The position numbers and the translations under genes are program-made. Below the pieces are notes generated by a model. That model was not told the origin of the DNA, did not search any database, and saw nothing but the letters and a program-made list of their open reading frames with translations. A stretch of DNA of 64,000 bases from Phycisphaerales bacterium (lineage in GTDB: Bacteria; Planctomycetota; Phycisphaerae; Phycisphaerales; UBA1924), in contig JANQNW010000003.1 of NCBI GenBank assembly GCA_028279375.1, positions 53,256 through 117,255 on the forward strand, read 5' to 3'. Numbering within the stretch: the first letter of the stretch is position 1; each line of letters begins with the position of its first letter. Below, one piece after another: positions 25,299 to 33,733 of the stretch.

Positions 25299-26267
25299 AT
25301 GACGAGCACAGAGCGCGCGGGGAGCCCCGGAAGCGAGATCGCGTATCCCGAAGTGCAGATGCATGTGGTGCGTCCGACCGAGCCGGTGACGGGTCGGGTG
25401 GTTCGCAATGAGTTGTGCGTGGGGCGCAAGGCGGCGTCCTTCGTGCGGCATGTCGAGATCGATGTCTCGGGGACGCCTCTGGAGAAGTCGTTTCGCGCCG
25501 GCCAGTCATTCGGTGTGATCGCTCCGGGCGAGGACGCGAAGGGAAAGCCTCACAAGGTTCGCCTGTATTCAATCGCGGCGCCGACGGCGGGCGAGGACGG
25601 GAACGGGTGCGTGCTCTCGACAACGGTGAAGCGCGTCCTCGATGAGAACTGGGAGGATCACAAGCTCTTTCTCGGTGTCGCTTCGAACTACATCTGCGAC
25701 TGCCAGGAGGGGGATGAGATCCTCGTCAGCGGTCCGAATGGCAAGCGTTTCCTGATCCCGGCGAAGCCGGAGGATCATGACTACGTGTTCATCGCGACGG
25801 GAACGGGCATCGCGCCGTTCCGCGGGATGCTGCTTGATCTGCTCAATAGCGGCTGCCAGAGCCGCATCGTGCTGATCATGGGCGTTCCCTATGCGACGGA
25901 TCTCATCTATGACGATTTCTTCCGCGATCTGGAGTCGAAGCACACGAACTTCACGTACGTGACGGCGCTGAGCCGTCACAACCAACCGGACGGCAAGGGT
26001 CCGATGTACGTGCAGGGTCGGCTGGAGACTGACCGGGAGCTGCTGGCGCCGATCCTGCGGAGCGATCGCGCGCTGGTGTACGCCTGCGGGCTCGCGGGGA
26101 TGGAGCTCGGGATTTTCCAGGAGATGGCTCGACTGCTGGAGGGAGAGGATCTGGAGCAGTACCTGCAATGTGATGCGGATGCGCTTGCTGACGTCGCATC
26201 GTGGACTCGGAAGATGATCCACAAGCAGGTGAAGCCGACGCGACGCGTGTTCCTCGAGGTGTATTGA
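25299..26267 (+). CDS. Ferredoxin-NADP reductase-like flavoprotein
   Basis: ATG 25299 gives 322 residues, typical of plant-type FNR. FAD-binding motif: KVRLYSIAAPTAGEDG (RxYS). NADP-binding motifs: VFIATGTGIAPFRGML (GTGIAPF) and YACGLAGMELGIF near the end; LSTTVKRV and SNYICDCQEGDEI fit the middle of plant-type FNR. The C-terminal residue is tyrosine (VFLEVY), which in plant-type enzymes stacks on the flavin. It moves electrons between NADPH and ferredoxin or flavodoxin. Nothing around it explains its placement; the neighbours are a lipoprotein and an Hpt protein. Confidence 0.92.
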   Translation: MTSTERAGSPGSEIAYPEVQMHVVRPTEPVTGRVVRNELCVGRKAASFVRHVEIDVSGTPLEKSFRAGQSFGVIAPGEDAKGKPHKVRLYSIAAPTAGEDGNGCVLSTTVKRVLDENWEDHKLFLGVASNYICDCQEGDEILVSGPNGKRFLIPAKPEDHDYVFIATGTGIAPFRGMLLDLLNSGCQSRIVLIMGVPYATDLIYDDFFRDLESKHTNFTYVTALSRHNQPDGKGPMYVQGRLETDRELLAPILRSDRALVYACGLAGMELGIFQEMARLLEGEDLEQYLQCDADALADVASWTRKMIHKQVKPTRRVFLEVY

Positions 26268-26297
26268 ACGCGGGATCAGGAGCGGAACGCACGCGTC

Positions 26298-26648
26298 ATG
26301 GCATCGACCTTCGACCAGGACCAGTTGATGGAGCACATCGATGGCGACCTCGAGTTTCTCGAGGAGAGCATCGAGATCCTGCAGGAGGATGGGCCGGCGC
26401 TGCTCGCCGAGATCCGCGCGGCCATCGATGCACAGGACGCGGAGGCGCTTGTTCGACCGGCGCATACGCTGAAGGGCATGTTGGCGAATTTTTTTGCGGG
26501 GACTGCGAAGGACGCGGCGGCGGATCTCGAACGGAGAGCGCGCGAAGATCGCCTTGATGGGGCCGCGGAGCTGCTGGTTGAGCTCGACGCCGGACTTGCG
26601 CAGTTGGGAGACGAGCTGCAGGCATTCGTCGGGGCGCGCCGCGAATGA
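26298..26648 (+). CDS. Histidine phosphotransfer (Hpt) protein
   Basis: A 116-residue stand-alone Hpt domain. The phospho-accepting histidine is His56 in RPAHTLKGMLANFFA, the family signature HxLKG. Two helices on either side are amphipathic, forming the four-helix bundle expected. It passes phosphate between receiver domains and histidine kinases. Its stop overlaps the start of the receiver-SpoIIE phosphatase by 4 nt (ATGA), so the two are a coupled phosphorelay pair. No hybrid kinase is present in the window; CheA is encoded about 6 kb upstream. Confidence 0.93.
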   Translation: MASTFDQDQLMEHIDGDLEFLEESIEILQEDGPALLAEIRAAIDAQDAEALVRPAHTLKGMLANFFAGTAKDAAADLERRAREDRLDGAAELLVELDAGLAQLGDELQAFVGARRE

Positions 26649-27826
26649 GAATCCTGATCGCCGAGGATGAGCGGATCAGTCGGCGGACGCTGCAGCGCAC
26701 GCTCGAGAAGTGGGATCACGAGGTCGTGGCGGCGGAGGACGGCGCGCTCGCGTGGGAGGCGTTCCAGCGCGGTGAGTTCGACATCGTGGTGACGGACTGG
26801 GACATGCCCGAGATGGACGGGCGGGATCTCGTGCGGCGCATTCGCGCGAGCGATCGATCGCGATACGCGTACATCATCATGCTGACAGCGCGTGCCGAGA
26901 CGCTCGACCTCGTGAGCGGTATGGAGGCGGGCGCTGATGATTATCTGCCGAAGCCGTTCGATCGCGATGAGCTGCGCGTGCGCCTGACGGCGGGCGAGCG
27001 GATCGTGAATCTCGAGCGCCGGCTGGCGGAGAAGAACACCAAGCTTCACGCGGCGAATGAGCAGTTGCACCGTGATCTTGAGGCGGCGGCGCGCATACAG
27101 CAGGAACTCCTGCCGCGGGCGTTGCCGACGATGTCGCGACTTCGATTCGCCTGGCGCTATCTTCCCTGCGACGAGTTGGGCGGCGATCTGCTGAATGTGG
27201 TTCCGCTCGGGGAGTCGGAGGCGGCGGTGTACCTGGCGGATGTCAGCGGGCACGGCGTCGCGGCGGCGCTGGTTTCGGTGTCGGTGCATCGCAGCCTGTC
27301 CGTGCGACATGACGAGAGTTCGTTGATCGTCGAGTCGAAGGGCTTGACGGCGCCGGGGCGTGTGGCGCAGCGACTGAACGCGCTGTATCCGATGGAGAGC
27401 AACGGCGGGCGCTTCTTCACGCTTGCGTACGCGAGCATCGACGAGGAGAGCCTCACAATGCGCACTTGCGCTGCGGGGCATCCCGGGCCGGTGATCGCGC
27501 GCCGGGACGAGTCGATCCGGTCACTCGAGCCGAACGGGATGCCGATCGGGATCGAGCCTGAAGGTGACTATCCGACCGTTACGACGCAGCTTGCGCCCGG
27601 GGATCGCGTGATCTTCTATTCCGATGGTCTGATGGAGGCGATGACCGCAGATCACCAGATCTTCGGTCAGGAAGGCATTGAGGCCACCGTTGCGCGCATG
27701 CTCGATCACACGCTCGATGAGACGCTCGATGCGCTGATCGAAGCCGCCATCAACTGGCAGGGATCGGATCAGTTCACTGATGATCTCTCAATTGTGGCGT
27801 TCGAAGTCGTCGACGGCTCTAGCTGA
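26645..27826 (+). CDS. Response regulator with SpoIIE/RsbU-type PP2C phosphatase output
   Basis: A 393-residue protein. The receiver (1-125) has acidic residues in LIAEDE, phosphoacceptor Asp51 in VTDWDMPEMDG, threonine in MLTARAE and lysine in YLPKPFDRDEL. A coiled coil follows (RRLAEKNTKLHAANEQLHRD). The C-terminal PP2C-type domain begins ARIQQELLPRALP and has GGDLLNV, YLADVSGHGVAAALV, CAAGHPGPVIARRD and IFYSDGLMEAM. Such proteins dephosphorylate anti-anti-sigma factors, releasing an alternative sigma factor. The anti-sigma partners are not in the window. The last 8 nt overlap the convergent gene at 27819. Confidence 0.94.
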   Translation: MRILIAEDERISRRTLQRTLEKWDHEVVAAEDGALAWEAFQRGEFDIVVTDWDMPEMDGRDLVRRIRASDRSRYAYIIMLTARAETLDLVSGMEAGADDYLPKPFDRDELRVRLTAGERIVNLERRLAEKNTKLHAANEQLHRDLEAAARIQQELLPRALPTMSRLRFAWRYLPCDELGGDLLNVVPLGESEAAVYLADVSGHGVAAALVSVSVHRSLSVRHDESSLIVESKGLTAPGRVAQRLNALYPMESNGGRFFTLAYASIDEESLTMRTCAAGHPGPVIARRDESIRSLEPNGMPIGIEPEGDYPTVTTQLAPGDRVIFYSDGLMEAMTADHQIFGQEGIEATVARMLDHTLDETLDALIEAAINWQGSDQFTDDLSIVAFEVVDGSS

Positions 27827-29216
27827 GCGGGAGGCCCTTGGATCTCCAGAGCCTGCGAAGCTGGTCCAGCGCGATCGGCTCCTTGATGACGCCGTTGGCT
27901 TCCTCGACGCGGAGAAGATTGCCGCGCGCGTCGTAGGTCTTGACGCTCTCAGGGAGATTCTCCGCGTTCTTTGATGTGAGTCGCCACTTCTCGGGGCCGC
28001 GGCTCTGGATTGGTTCGAGCACGTCGCGGCGGAGGAGCAGGTCCGACATCTGCGCGTTGTAGTAGTAGAAGTTGTACGCGCCGACGTCTCCGCGGCTGAC
28101 GAGCAGCCGGCCGAGGATGAGATGCTCGACCTGCGAGATGTAGGCGTCGGGCGGCGTCTTCCACTGCTTTGACTGCGTGGGCTGCGAGCCCTGCGTGACG
28201 CTGACTTTTATGGTTCCGTTGAGATGCGCGCCGGTCTCGAGCCACGCTTCACGCTGGTTGTCCTGATGCGCCTCCATGACGACGCGCCAGACTTCTTCCT
28301 GCCTGTCCTGCGAGAGGAAGTAGATCGCGTCGACGTCGATGAGCATCTGATCCTGAAGCTGGCGCCCGGTGACGCGGACGATGAAGCCCGGATCCTTGTC
28401 GGCGCGGCCCCAGCGGTTGCGCGGCTTGTTGGGATCGAGATCGCCGCGATAGCCGGTGCGCATCTCGACGCGCTGGTATCCGATCTCCTGTGATTCGCCG
28501 CGGGCGCCGCCCTGGACGGGCATGTATGTGCGATAGAACTGGACGTGGGGGGTAGCGAGGAGCTGGTTGAGGTCCTCCGGGGTCAAGGCGCCGAAGAGGG
28601 CGTTGGCGGCGTCGATTCCTGCGACGCGCTCCTGGGCGACGACCTGTGGATCGCGGAAGACGGCGGTCGCCATGACGGTCTCGTACTCGGGGCGGGCGGT
28701 GTCGTAATCGTCGGCCTTGCAGTCGAACTGGAAGATGGCGAACTCGCCGGGGGCGGTCCAGAAGATCGTGTAGCCGGTGACGATGGGGTCCTTGCGGAGG
28801 GCGGGGGTGACCTTGACGTAGAAGCGGGAGGCGGGCTTGCCGTTGATGCGGAGCTCGTCATTCCGGAAGAGGACGGTCTCTGTGGCGCCTGTGGTGGCGT
28901 TGGCCCGAGCGAGCTGTTCGAGGAGGTGGTCGGCGACACCGACGGTGGTGAGGGAGTCGTCCTCGGAGGAGGGGTTGTGGAGGGCGAGGGTCCAGAGCTG
29001 ATCGGCGGCGACCATGTTGAAGGCGGCCTTGGCGCCCGTCATGCGGGTGGTCTCGTAACCGGCGCCGACGGGAAGCCTCATGGAGAGGCCCAGACTGATG
29101 ATGTTGACGGGCTCGTCGATGAGCTCGACGGCGCCGGTCTGGGCGCTGGCTGGCGGGGCGACGGCGAGCATGGAGAGGGCCAGTGCTGCGGCGGCGATTG
29201 GATTGGTTGCTTTCAT
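27819..29216 (-). CDS. Secreted hypothetical protein
   Basis: A 465-residue protein with a cleavable signal peptide (MKATNPIAAAALALSMLAVA, then a PPASAQ cleavage site). The first part (GLSMRLPVGAGYETTRMTGA and YTIFWTAPGEFAIFQFDCKA) looks like an Ig- or PsbP-like alpha/beta fold; the remainder is rich in tyrosine and aromatic strands (VGAYNFYYYNAQMSDLLL). There is no catalytic motif that I recognise. No ribosome-binding site is obvious. It is convergent with the RR-phosphatase, overlapping by 8 nt. Its upstream region is shared with the S10 promoter region and opens divergently. Probably a periplasmic protein typical of planctomycetes. Confidence 0.65.
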   Translation of the reverse strand: MKATNPIAAAALALSMLAVAPPASAQTGAVELIDEPVNIISLGLSMRLPVGAGYETTRMTGAKAAFNMVAADQLWTLALHNPSSEDDSLTTVGVADHLLEQLARANATTGATETVLFRNDELRINGKPASRFYVKVTPALRKDPIVTGYTIFWTAPGEFAIFQFDCKADDYDTARPEYETVMATAVFRDPQVVAQERVAGIDAANALFGALTPEDLNQLLATPHVQFYRTYMPVQGGARGESQEIGYQRVEMRTGYRGDLDPNKPRNRWGRADKDPGFIVRVTGRQLQDQMLIDVDAIYFLSQDRQEEVWRVVMEAHQDNQREAWLETGAHLNGTIKVSVTQGSQPTQSKQWKTPPDAYISQVEHLILGRLLVSRGDVGAYNFYYYNAQMSDLLLRRDVLEPIQSRGPEKWRLTSKNAENLPESVKTYDARGNLLRVEEANGVIKEPIALDQLRRLWRSKGLPLS

Positions 29217-29358
29217 GGGTGGCTTCGCCTGAGTTTAATCGGGGGCGCCCCGGGAGGATTGCCTGTCGGCAGGCGTGTGGCAGGCCGGAATCTGATGGTA
29301 TGGATCGGCTTCGGGGGCGGGTTGGCTGGCGACGAATTGTGGGCTGAATCCGGGCAAT

Positions 29359-29386
29359 TTGACACTCGCCTCCAGTTGTTTACAGT
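29359..29386 (+). promoter_or_regulatory. Promoter of the ribosomal superoperon
   Basis: A perfect TTGACA (29359-29364), a 16-nt spacer and TACAGT (29381-29386), 4 of 6 consensus bases, in the 434-nt gap upstream of rpsJ. It implies a start near 29393 and a leader of about 258 nt, long enough for S10-type autoregulation. Confidence 0.7.
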
Positions 29387-29618
29387 CTCCGGCTCGCCCT
29401 TCCCCGGCGGCGGCCCTTGCGGCGCGCGTCTCGGGGGTGGTGGGGGCGAGTTCCGTTGGTCATCCGGCGGCTCCCGATTTGGGCGTTTTTGGCGTCCTGA
29501 GGGGCGATTCGAGCATCGGCAATGTGTGTCGCCGACTCGGTTCGCGTGCAGCCAGATGTCCGAGCGCCGGTGTGTGAAGCGATGGTCGTTTCAGGCAGCC
29601 GGCGACGTGTTGGTATGG

Positions 29619-29633
29619 CCCGTCCATGACGGG
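29619..29633 (+). promoter_or_regulatory. Leader hairpin next to the rpsJ ribosome-binding site
   Basis: CCCGTC (29619-29624), loop CAT, GACGGG (29628-29633), ending one nucleotide before GGAGAG, the presumed Shine-Dalgarno sequence of rpsJ. A structure here could control translation of the operon, for instance by a ribosomal protein. That role is inference. Confidence 0.45.
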
Positions 29634-29650
29634 TGGAGAGTTCGCACACG

Positions 29651-29959
<309 letters not shown>

Positions 29960-30125
29960 CGAAGAGATCATCGACGGCCGGGCTTCCCACGGGAAGGTCG
30001 GCCGCGTTTGTTTGAGAAACAAGCCGCGAGCATGCGGCGAGCAACACTGAAAGCCCGGCAGGACGCGGGCGCCTGACTCTGGCCGCTGGAAACGGCGCGT
30101 TATTCAGGCAGAGAGGACTTGGATC

Positions 30126-30815
30126 ATGGGCCGTTTGGCGATTGGCAGAAAGCTGGGCATGACTCGGTGGTACACCGAGGATGGTGTCAGCATGCCTGTG
30201 ACGGTTCTGGAGGTTGAGAAATGCGTCGTGACGCAGATCAAGACTCCGGAGAAGGACGGGTATGCGGCGATCCAGATCGGCGCGGGCGAGAAGAAGCCTC
30301 GTCGCGCGACGTTCTCCCAGATCGGTCATGACGGCGCCGCGGGCACGGGCCCGAAGGCGGTTCACCGCGAGTTCCGGGTTGATCCGTCGGATCTCGAGTC
30401 CTATGAACTGGGCCAGGAAATCGGCGCCGAGCTCTTCGAGACGATGGCCTTCGTGGACGTCGCGGCGACGAGTAAGGGCAAGGGTTTCCAGGGCGGGATG
30501 AAGCGGCACAACTTCCGCGGCCAGGAGGCGAGCCACGGCGTCGAGCGTAAGCATCGCTCCGCGGGTTCGATCGGCGGTCACGCGACCAACCTCGGCACGG
30601 GCCCGAAGATCAAGAAGGGCAAGCGGATGGCCGGCCACATGGGCGACGTGCGGACGACCGTCCGGTCGCTCGACGTGGTGAGCGTTGACACTGACAAGGG
30701 GCTCGTGTTGGTGAAGGGCTCGGTGCCCGGAGCGAACAAGGGCTTCGTCGAGATTCGCGAGCCTTCGCGTCTGTATGGACCGAAGGCGCGCAAGCAGGCA
30801 GAGAAGGCCGGGTAA
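30126..30815 (+). CDS. rplC: 50S ribosomal protein L3
   Basis: 229 residues, slightly longer than the usual 205-210 because of a C-terminal tail. MGRLAIGRKLGMTRWYTEDG is the normal start. The conserved core loop KGKGFQGGMKRHNFRGQEAS reaches the peptidyl-transferase centre, and THGVERKHR-like and IGGHATNLGTGPKIKKGKRM segments follow. It binds the 3' end of 23S rRNA and starts 50S assembly. A GGACTTG lies 6-12 nt before the ATG. The spacer after it (235 nt) is unusually long and contains a 10-bp hairpin. Confidence 0.97.
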   Translation: MGRLAIGRKLGMTRWYTEDGVSMPVTVLEVEKCVVTQIKTPEKDGYAAIQIGAGEKKPRRATFSQIGHDGAAGTGPKAVHREFRVDPSDLESYELGQEIGAELFETMAFVDVAATSKGKGFQGGMKRHNFRGQEASHGVERKHRSAGSIGGHATNLGTGPKIKKGKRMAGHMGDVRTTVRSLDVVSVDTDKGLVLVKGSVPGANKGFVEIREPSRLYGPKARKQAEKAG

Positions 30816-31050
30816 GACCCGCGCCTGTACAAGTTGATTGGATCGTCGGGTCGTCCTGAATGCGGCGGCCCGCCGGCCCGGCAGGTCTGATGAACGGACG
30901 CGGATACCGCCGGGTGAAGACAAACGAAGACGTGACGCCGAGTCAGATTCGCGTCGGTTCGTTGAATGCGAGCCGGGGCGGACAAGGCGAAGAAATCGAG
31001 TCGCGGCGCGTGGCCGCGCTCGAGCAGAAAGGCGATTGGAGCGGCATCGA

Positions 31051-31722
31051 ATGGATGTTCCCGTCTACAACATGCAAGGGAAAGAGGTTGGCTCTTTCTC
31101 GATTGACGAGCAGAGCCTGGGCGGGGAGATCAATCCCGCTCTGATCAAACAGGCGTACGTTCGTTATCACACAAATCAACGGCAGGGCTCAGCCCGCTCG
31201 AAGGGTCGTGGAGAGGTCCAGGGCTCGACGAGGAAGCTGTATCGTCAGAAGGGCACGGGCCGGGCACGCATGGGCGCCAACCGGACTCCGATCCGCAAGG
31301 GCGGCGGCCACACGTTCGCGAAGACGCGCGGTCGTGAGAGCTTCCGTCCTGATATGCCCGTGAAGATGCGTCGTCGCGCCAATCGCAACGCGTTCCTGGC
31401 GAAGCTGATCGACAACGAGGTTCGCATCGTTGACGACCTGTCGATGGACACGCCGCGCACCCGCGACTTCCTGGCGATGCTTGACGCGATGAAGATCGAT
31501 CGGCGGGCGCTGGTGGCGCTGGATCCGACGAACAAGGCTGGTCGCGCTTCGGCCCGGAACATTCCGGACATCACGGTGTGCGCGAATCACGAGCTGAACT
31601 GCTTCAACATGCTGAATCACCGTTACCTCGTGATCGGCAAGGGCCCGCTGGAAGCGTGGCTGAACGGTCCGAGTTCGAAGACTGACAAGTCTGCGAAGGT
31701 GAAGAAGGAGGTGGCGGCGTGA
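31051..31722 (+). CDS. rplD: 50S ribosomal protein L4
   Basis: ATG 31051, with GGAG 9 nt upstream, gives 223 residues; the frame continues upstream but without any homologous sequence, so the longer start is rejected. It has MDVPVYNMQGKEVGSF, the extended loop QGSARSKGRGEVQGS and KLYRQKGTGRARMGANRTPI that reaches the exit tunnel, and VRIVDDLSMDTPRTRDF. In E. coli, L4 represses its own operon by binding the S10 leader; the 258-nt leader here could do likewise. Its stop overlaps the GTG start of rplW as GTGA. Confidence 0.96.
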   Translation: MDVPVYNMQGKEVGSFSIDEQSLGGEINPALIKQAYVRYHTNQRQGSARSKGRGEVQGSTRKLYRQKGTGRARMGANRTPIRKGGGHTFAKTRGRESFRPDMPVKMRRRANRNAFLAKLIDNEVRIVDDLSMDTPRTRDFLAMLDAMKIDRRALVALDPTNKAGRASARNIPDITVCANHELNCFNMLNHRYLVIGKGPLEAWLNGPSSKTDKSAKVKKEVAA

Positions 31723-31997
31723 ATCCGGTGCATGTGATCAAGCGCCCGCTGCTGACCGAGAAGGCGACGTTCGACTCGAACGAGACGAATCGTCACGCGT
31801 TCCTGGTCGATCGTCGGGCCCGCAAGGATGAAATCAAGAGCGCGATCGAGGAGCTGTACGGCGTTCGCGTGATGAAGGTGTCGACGCAGGTCCGCAAGGG
31901 CCGGCTCCGCCGCTTCAAGTACGGCTACGTGAAGTCTTCGCCCACGAAGAAGGCGATCGTGAAGCTGCACCCCGAGGACACGATCGAGCTTTTCTAA
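31719..31997 (+). CDS. rplW: 50S ribosomal protein L23
   Basis: A GTG start at 31719 overlaps the rplD stop as GTGA, with GGAGG 8 nt upstream, giving 92 residues. VIKRPLLTEKATFDSNETNR and YGVRVMKVSTQVRKGRLRRF are the conserved strands of L23, and the C-terminal SSPTKKAIVKLHPEDTIELF ends the fold. It sits at the polypeptide exit and docks trigger factor and SRP. The GTG start and strong Shine-Dalgarno suggest coupling to rplD. Confidence 0.96.
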   Translation: MNPVHVIKRPLLTEKATFDSNETNRHAFLVDRRARKDEIKSAIEELYGVRVMKVSTQVRKGRLRRFKYGYVKSSPTKKAIVKLHPEDTIELF

Positions 31998-32019
31998 GGC
32001 TCGCTCTGAGGAATAGAAG

Positions 32020-32874
32020 ATGGCCATTCGCGTCTATAAACCAACGAGCCCCGGGCGTCGCAACGCTTCGGTGAACCTCCACGAGGAGGTCACGAAGAAG
32101 ACGCCCGAGAAGTCGCTGCTGAAGCCGCTGCCCAAGAAGGGCGGCCGCAATCACCACGGCAAGATCACGACCCGCGGTCGTGGCGGTGGTCACAAGCGCC
32201 GGTATCGCAAGATCGATTTCAAGCGCGCTGATCGCATGGACATCAAGGGGACGGTCGTCGGCGTCGAGTACGACCCGAACCGTTCTTGCCACATCGCGCT
32301 GATCGAGTACACGGACGGCGTGAAGCGATACATCCCGGCGCCGGTCGGCCTCAAGGACGGCGACACGGTGCTGGCGTCCGAGGATCACATCGAGCCGAAG
32401 GCAGGCAACTCGCTGAAGCTGAAGCACATACCGACGGGCCTGAACGTGCACTGCATCGAGTTGCACCCGGGTCGCGGCGGACAGCTGTGCCGCTCGGCGG
32501 GGTGCTACGCGAGGCTTTCGAATCGCGAGGGCAAATACGCGACGCTGATCATGCCTTCGGGCGAAATGCGTCAGGTGTCCGTCGAGTGCCGCGCAACCGT
32601 CGGTCAGGTCGGCAACACGGATCACCAGCTTCGTCGTCTGGGGAAGGCGGGCAAGAGTCGTCACCTGGGTCGCCGCCCGATCACGCGCGGCGTCGCCCGC
32701 GACCATGCGTCGCATCCGCTGGGCGGCGGTGAAGGTCGTTCGAAGGGTGGACGGGCGCCGATGGGTCCGTCGGGCGTGCTGTCGAAGGGCGGCGGGACGC
32801 GCAACAAGAAGCAGTTCTCATCGAAGCTCATCATTCGCCGTCGCAAGAGCAAGCGCTACGGCCAGCTGAGGTAA
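32020..32874 (+). CDS. rplB: 50S ribosomal protein L2
   Basis: 284 residues, near the usual 275. YKPTSPGRRNASVNLHEE is the canonical start, HHGKITTRGRGGGHKRRYRK is the RNA-binding stretch, and the C-terminal PITRGVARDHASHPLGGGEG contains the histidine loop near the peptidyl-transferase centre. NKKQFSSKLIIRRRKSKRYG ends the protein with slight variation from the normal TRSNKRTDKFIVRRR. L2 helps subunit joining and peptide bond formation. Only 6 nt separate it from rpsS. Confidence 0.97.
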   Translation: MAIRVYKPTSPGRRNASVNLHEEVTKKTPEKSLLKPLPKKGGRNHHGKITTRGRGGGHKRRYRKIDFKRADRMDIKGTVVGVEYDPNRSCHIALIEYTDGVKRYIPAPVGLKDGDTVLASEDHIEPKAGNSLKLKHIPTGLNVHCIELHPGRGGQLCRSAGCYARLSNREGKYATLIMPSGEMRQVSVECRATVGQVGNTDHQLRRLGKAGKSRHLGRRPITRGVARDHASHPLGGGEGRSKGGRAPMGPSGVLSKGGGTRNKKQFSSKLIIRRRKSKRYGQLR

Positions 32875-32880
32875 TCGTTC

Positions 32881-33162
32881 ATGGCACGTTCGCTCAAGAA
32901 GGGACCGTTCGTTGAGGAGAGCCTCTACCTGAAGGTGGAGCGTTTGAATCAGCAGGGGAAGCGTGAGCCGGTGAAGACGTGGTCTCGTCGGTGCACGATC
33001 GTTCCCGAGTTCGTTGGGCACACGTTCAAGGTGCACAACGGGCGCATCTTCAACGACGTGTTCGTGACGGAGGACATGGTGGGTCACAAGCTGGGCGAGT
33101 TCAGCCCGACCCGCACCTTCCGCGGTCATACGAACAAGAAGGAAGGCATCAAGACCCGCTGA
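32881..33162 (+). CDS. rpsS: 30S ribosomal protein S19
   Basis: 93 residues, standard. [20 protein letters not shown] is the canonical start, [20 protein letters not shown] and [20 protein letters not shown] the core, and [20 protein letters not shown] the C-terminus. It sits in the head of the 30S subunit with S13 and touches the A-site tRNA. It follows rplB at 6 nt and precedes the unusual rplV at 25 nt. Confidence 0.97.
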   Translation: MARSLKKGPFVEESLYLKVERLNQQGKREPVKTWSRRCTIVPEFVGHTFKVHNGRIFNDVFVTEDMVGHKLGEFSPTRTFRGHTNKKEGIKTR

Positions 33163-33187
33163 TCGGGCTTCTTGAAGGAATACAGAC

Positions 33188-33733
33188 GTGAAGATCAACA
33201 GCGAAAAACTGCGCAGTCGAGCCAAGCAGGCGGACGTGAGCCGCGACGACCTGGCGGCGGCGATCGTGCGTCCGGGTCTGGACCTGGCTTCGGCGCGTTC
33301 TGCTGTCGGCAACTGGATGCGTGGCTCCGACCACCCGCGTCCGAAGCCGGAGGACATCGCCAAGCTTGCGGGCTCGCTGGGGTGCGAGGGCAAGGACCTC
33401 GTCCGGTTCGTAAGCGTCGCGAAGCACGTTCGCTCGAGCCCGCGGAAGAGCCGCCTGCTGGTGGATCTCATTCGCGGCAAGCGCGTGGACGAGGCGATGA
33501 ACCTGCTGACGTTCAACAAGCGTCGGGCTTCGATGTTCGTCGAGCGTTCGCTGAAGGCTGCGATCGCGGACGCGGAGAACTTCGACGCGGACGTGTCGCG
33601 TCTCGTGGTGACGGAGTGCCGCGTGGACGAGGGCGTGACGATCAAGCGCTTCCAGCCGAAGGATCGCGGTCGAGCCCATCCGATTCAGAAGAAGACGAGC
33701 CACATCGTTGTCGGCGTTGAGGAGGCCGGTTAA
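33188..33733 (+). CDS. rplV: 50S ribosomal protein L22 with N-terminal XRE-like HTH extension
   Basis: The product is 181 residues with a GTG start (AAGGA upstream). The L22 core lies at about 75-181: SVAKHVRSSPRKSRLLVDLI, AMNLLTFNKRRASMFVERSL and the tunnel loop IKRFQPKDRGRAHPIQKKTS. The first roughly 72 residues are not part of L22. They contain LRSRAKQADVSRDDLAAAI, a helix SARSAVGNWMRGSD and RPKPEDIAKLAGSLGCEGKD, which fits a Cro/CI (XRE) helix-turn-helix very well. L22 is normally about 110-115 residues. The domain is in frame with no stop and no internal start with a Shine-Dalgarno, so it is presumably translated. Its stop overlaps rpsC by one nucleotide (TAATG). The domain might bind rRNA or DNA; function unknown. 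Confidence 0.93.
   Translation: MKINSEKLRSRAKQADVSRDDLAAAIVRPGLDLASARSAVGNWMRGSDHPRPKPEDIAKLAGSLGCEGKDLVRFVSVAKHVRSSPRKSRLLVDLIRGKRVDEAMNLLTFNKRRASMFVERSLKAAIADAENFDADVSRLVVTECRVDEGVTIKRFQPKDRGRAHPIQKKTSHIVVGVEEAG

Noticed and set aside
26480..26500. T-run at about 26487 as a terminator
   Set aside because: It lies inside the Hpt gene, encoding phenylalanines, with no stem before it.
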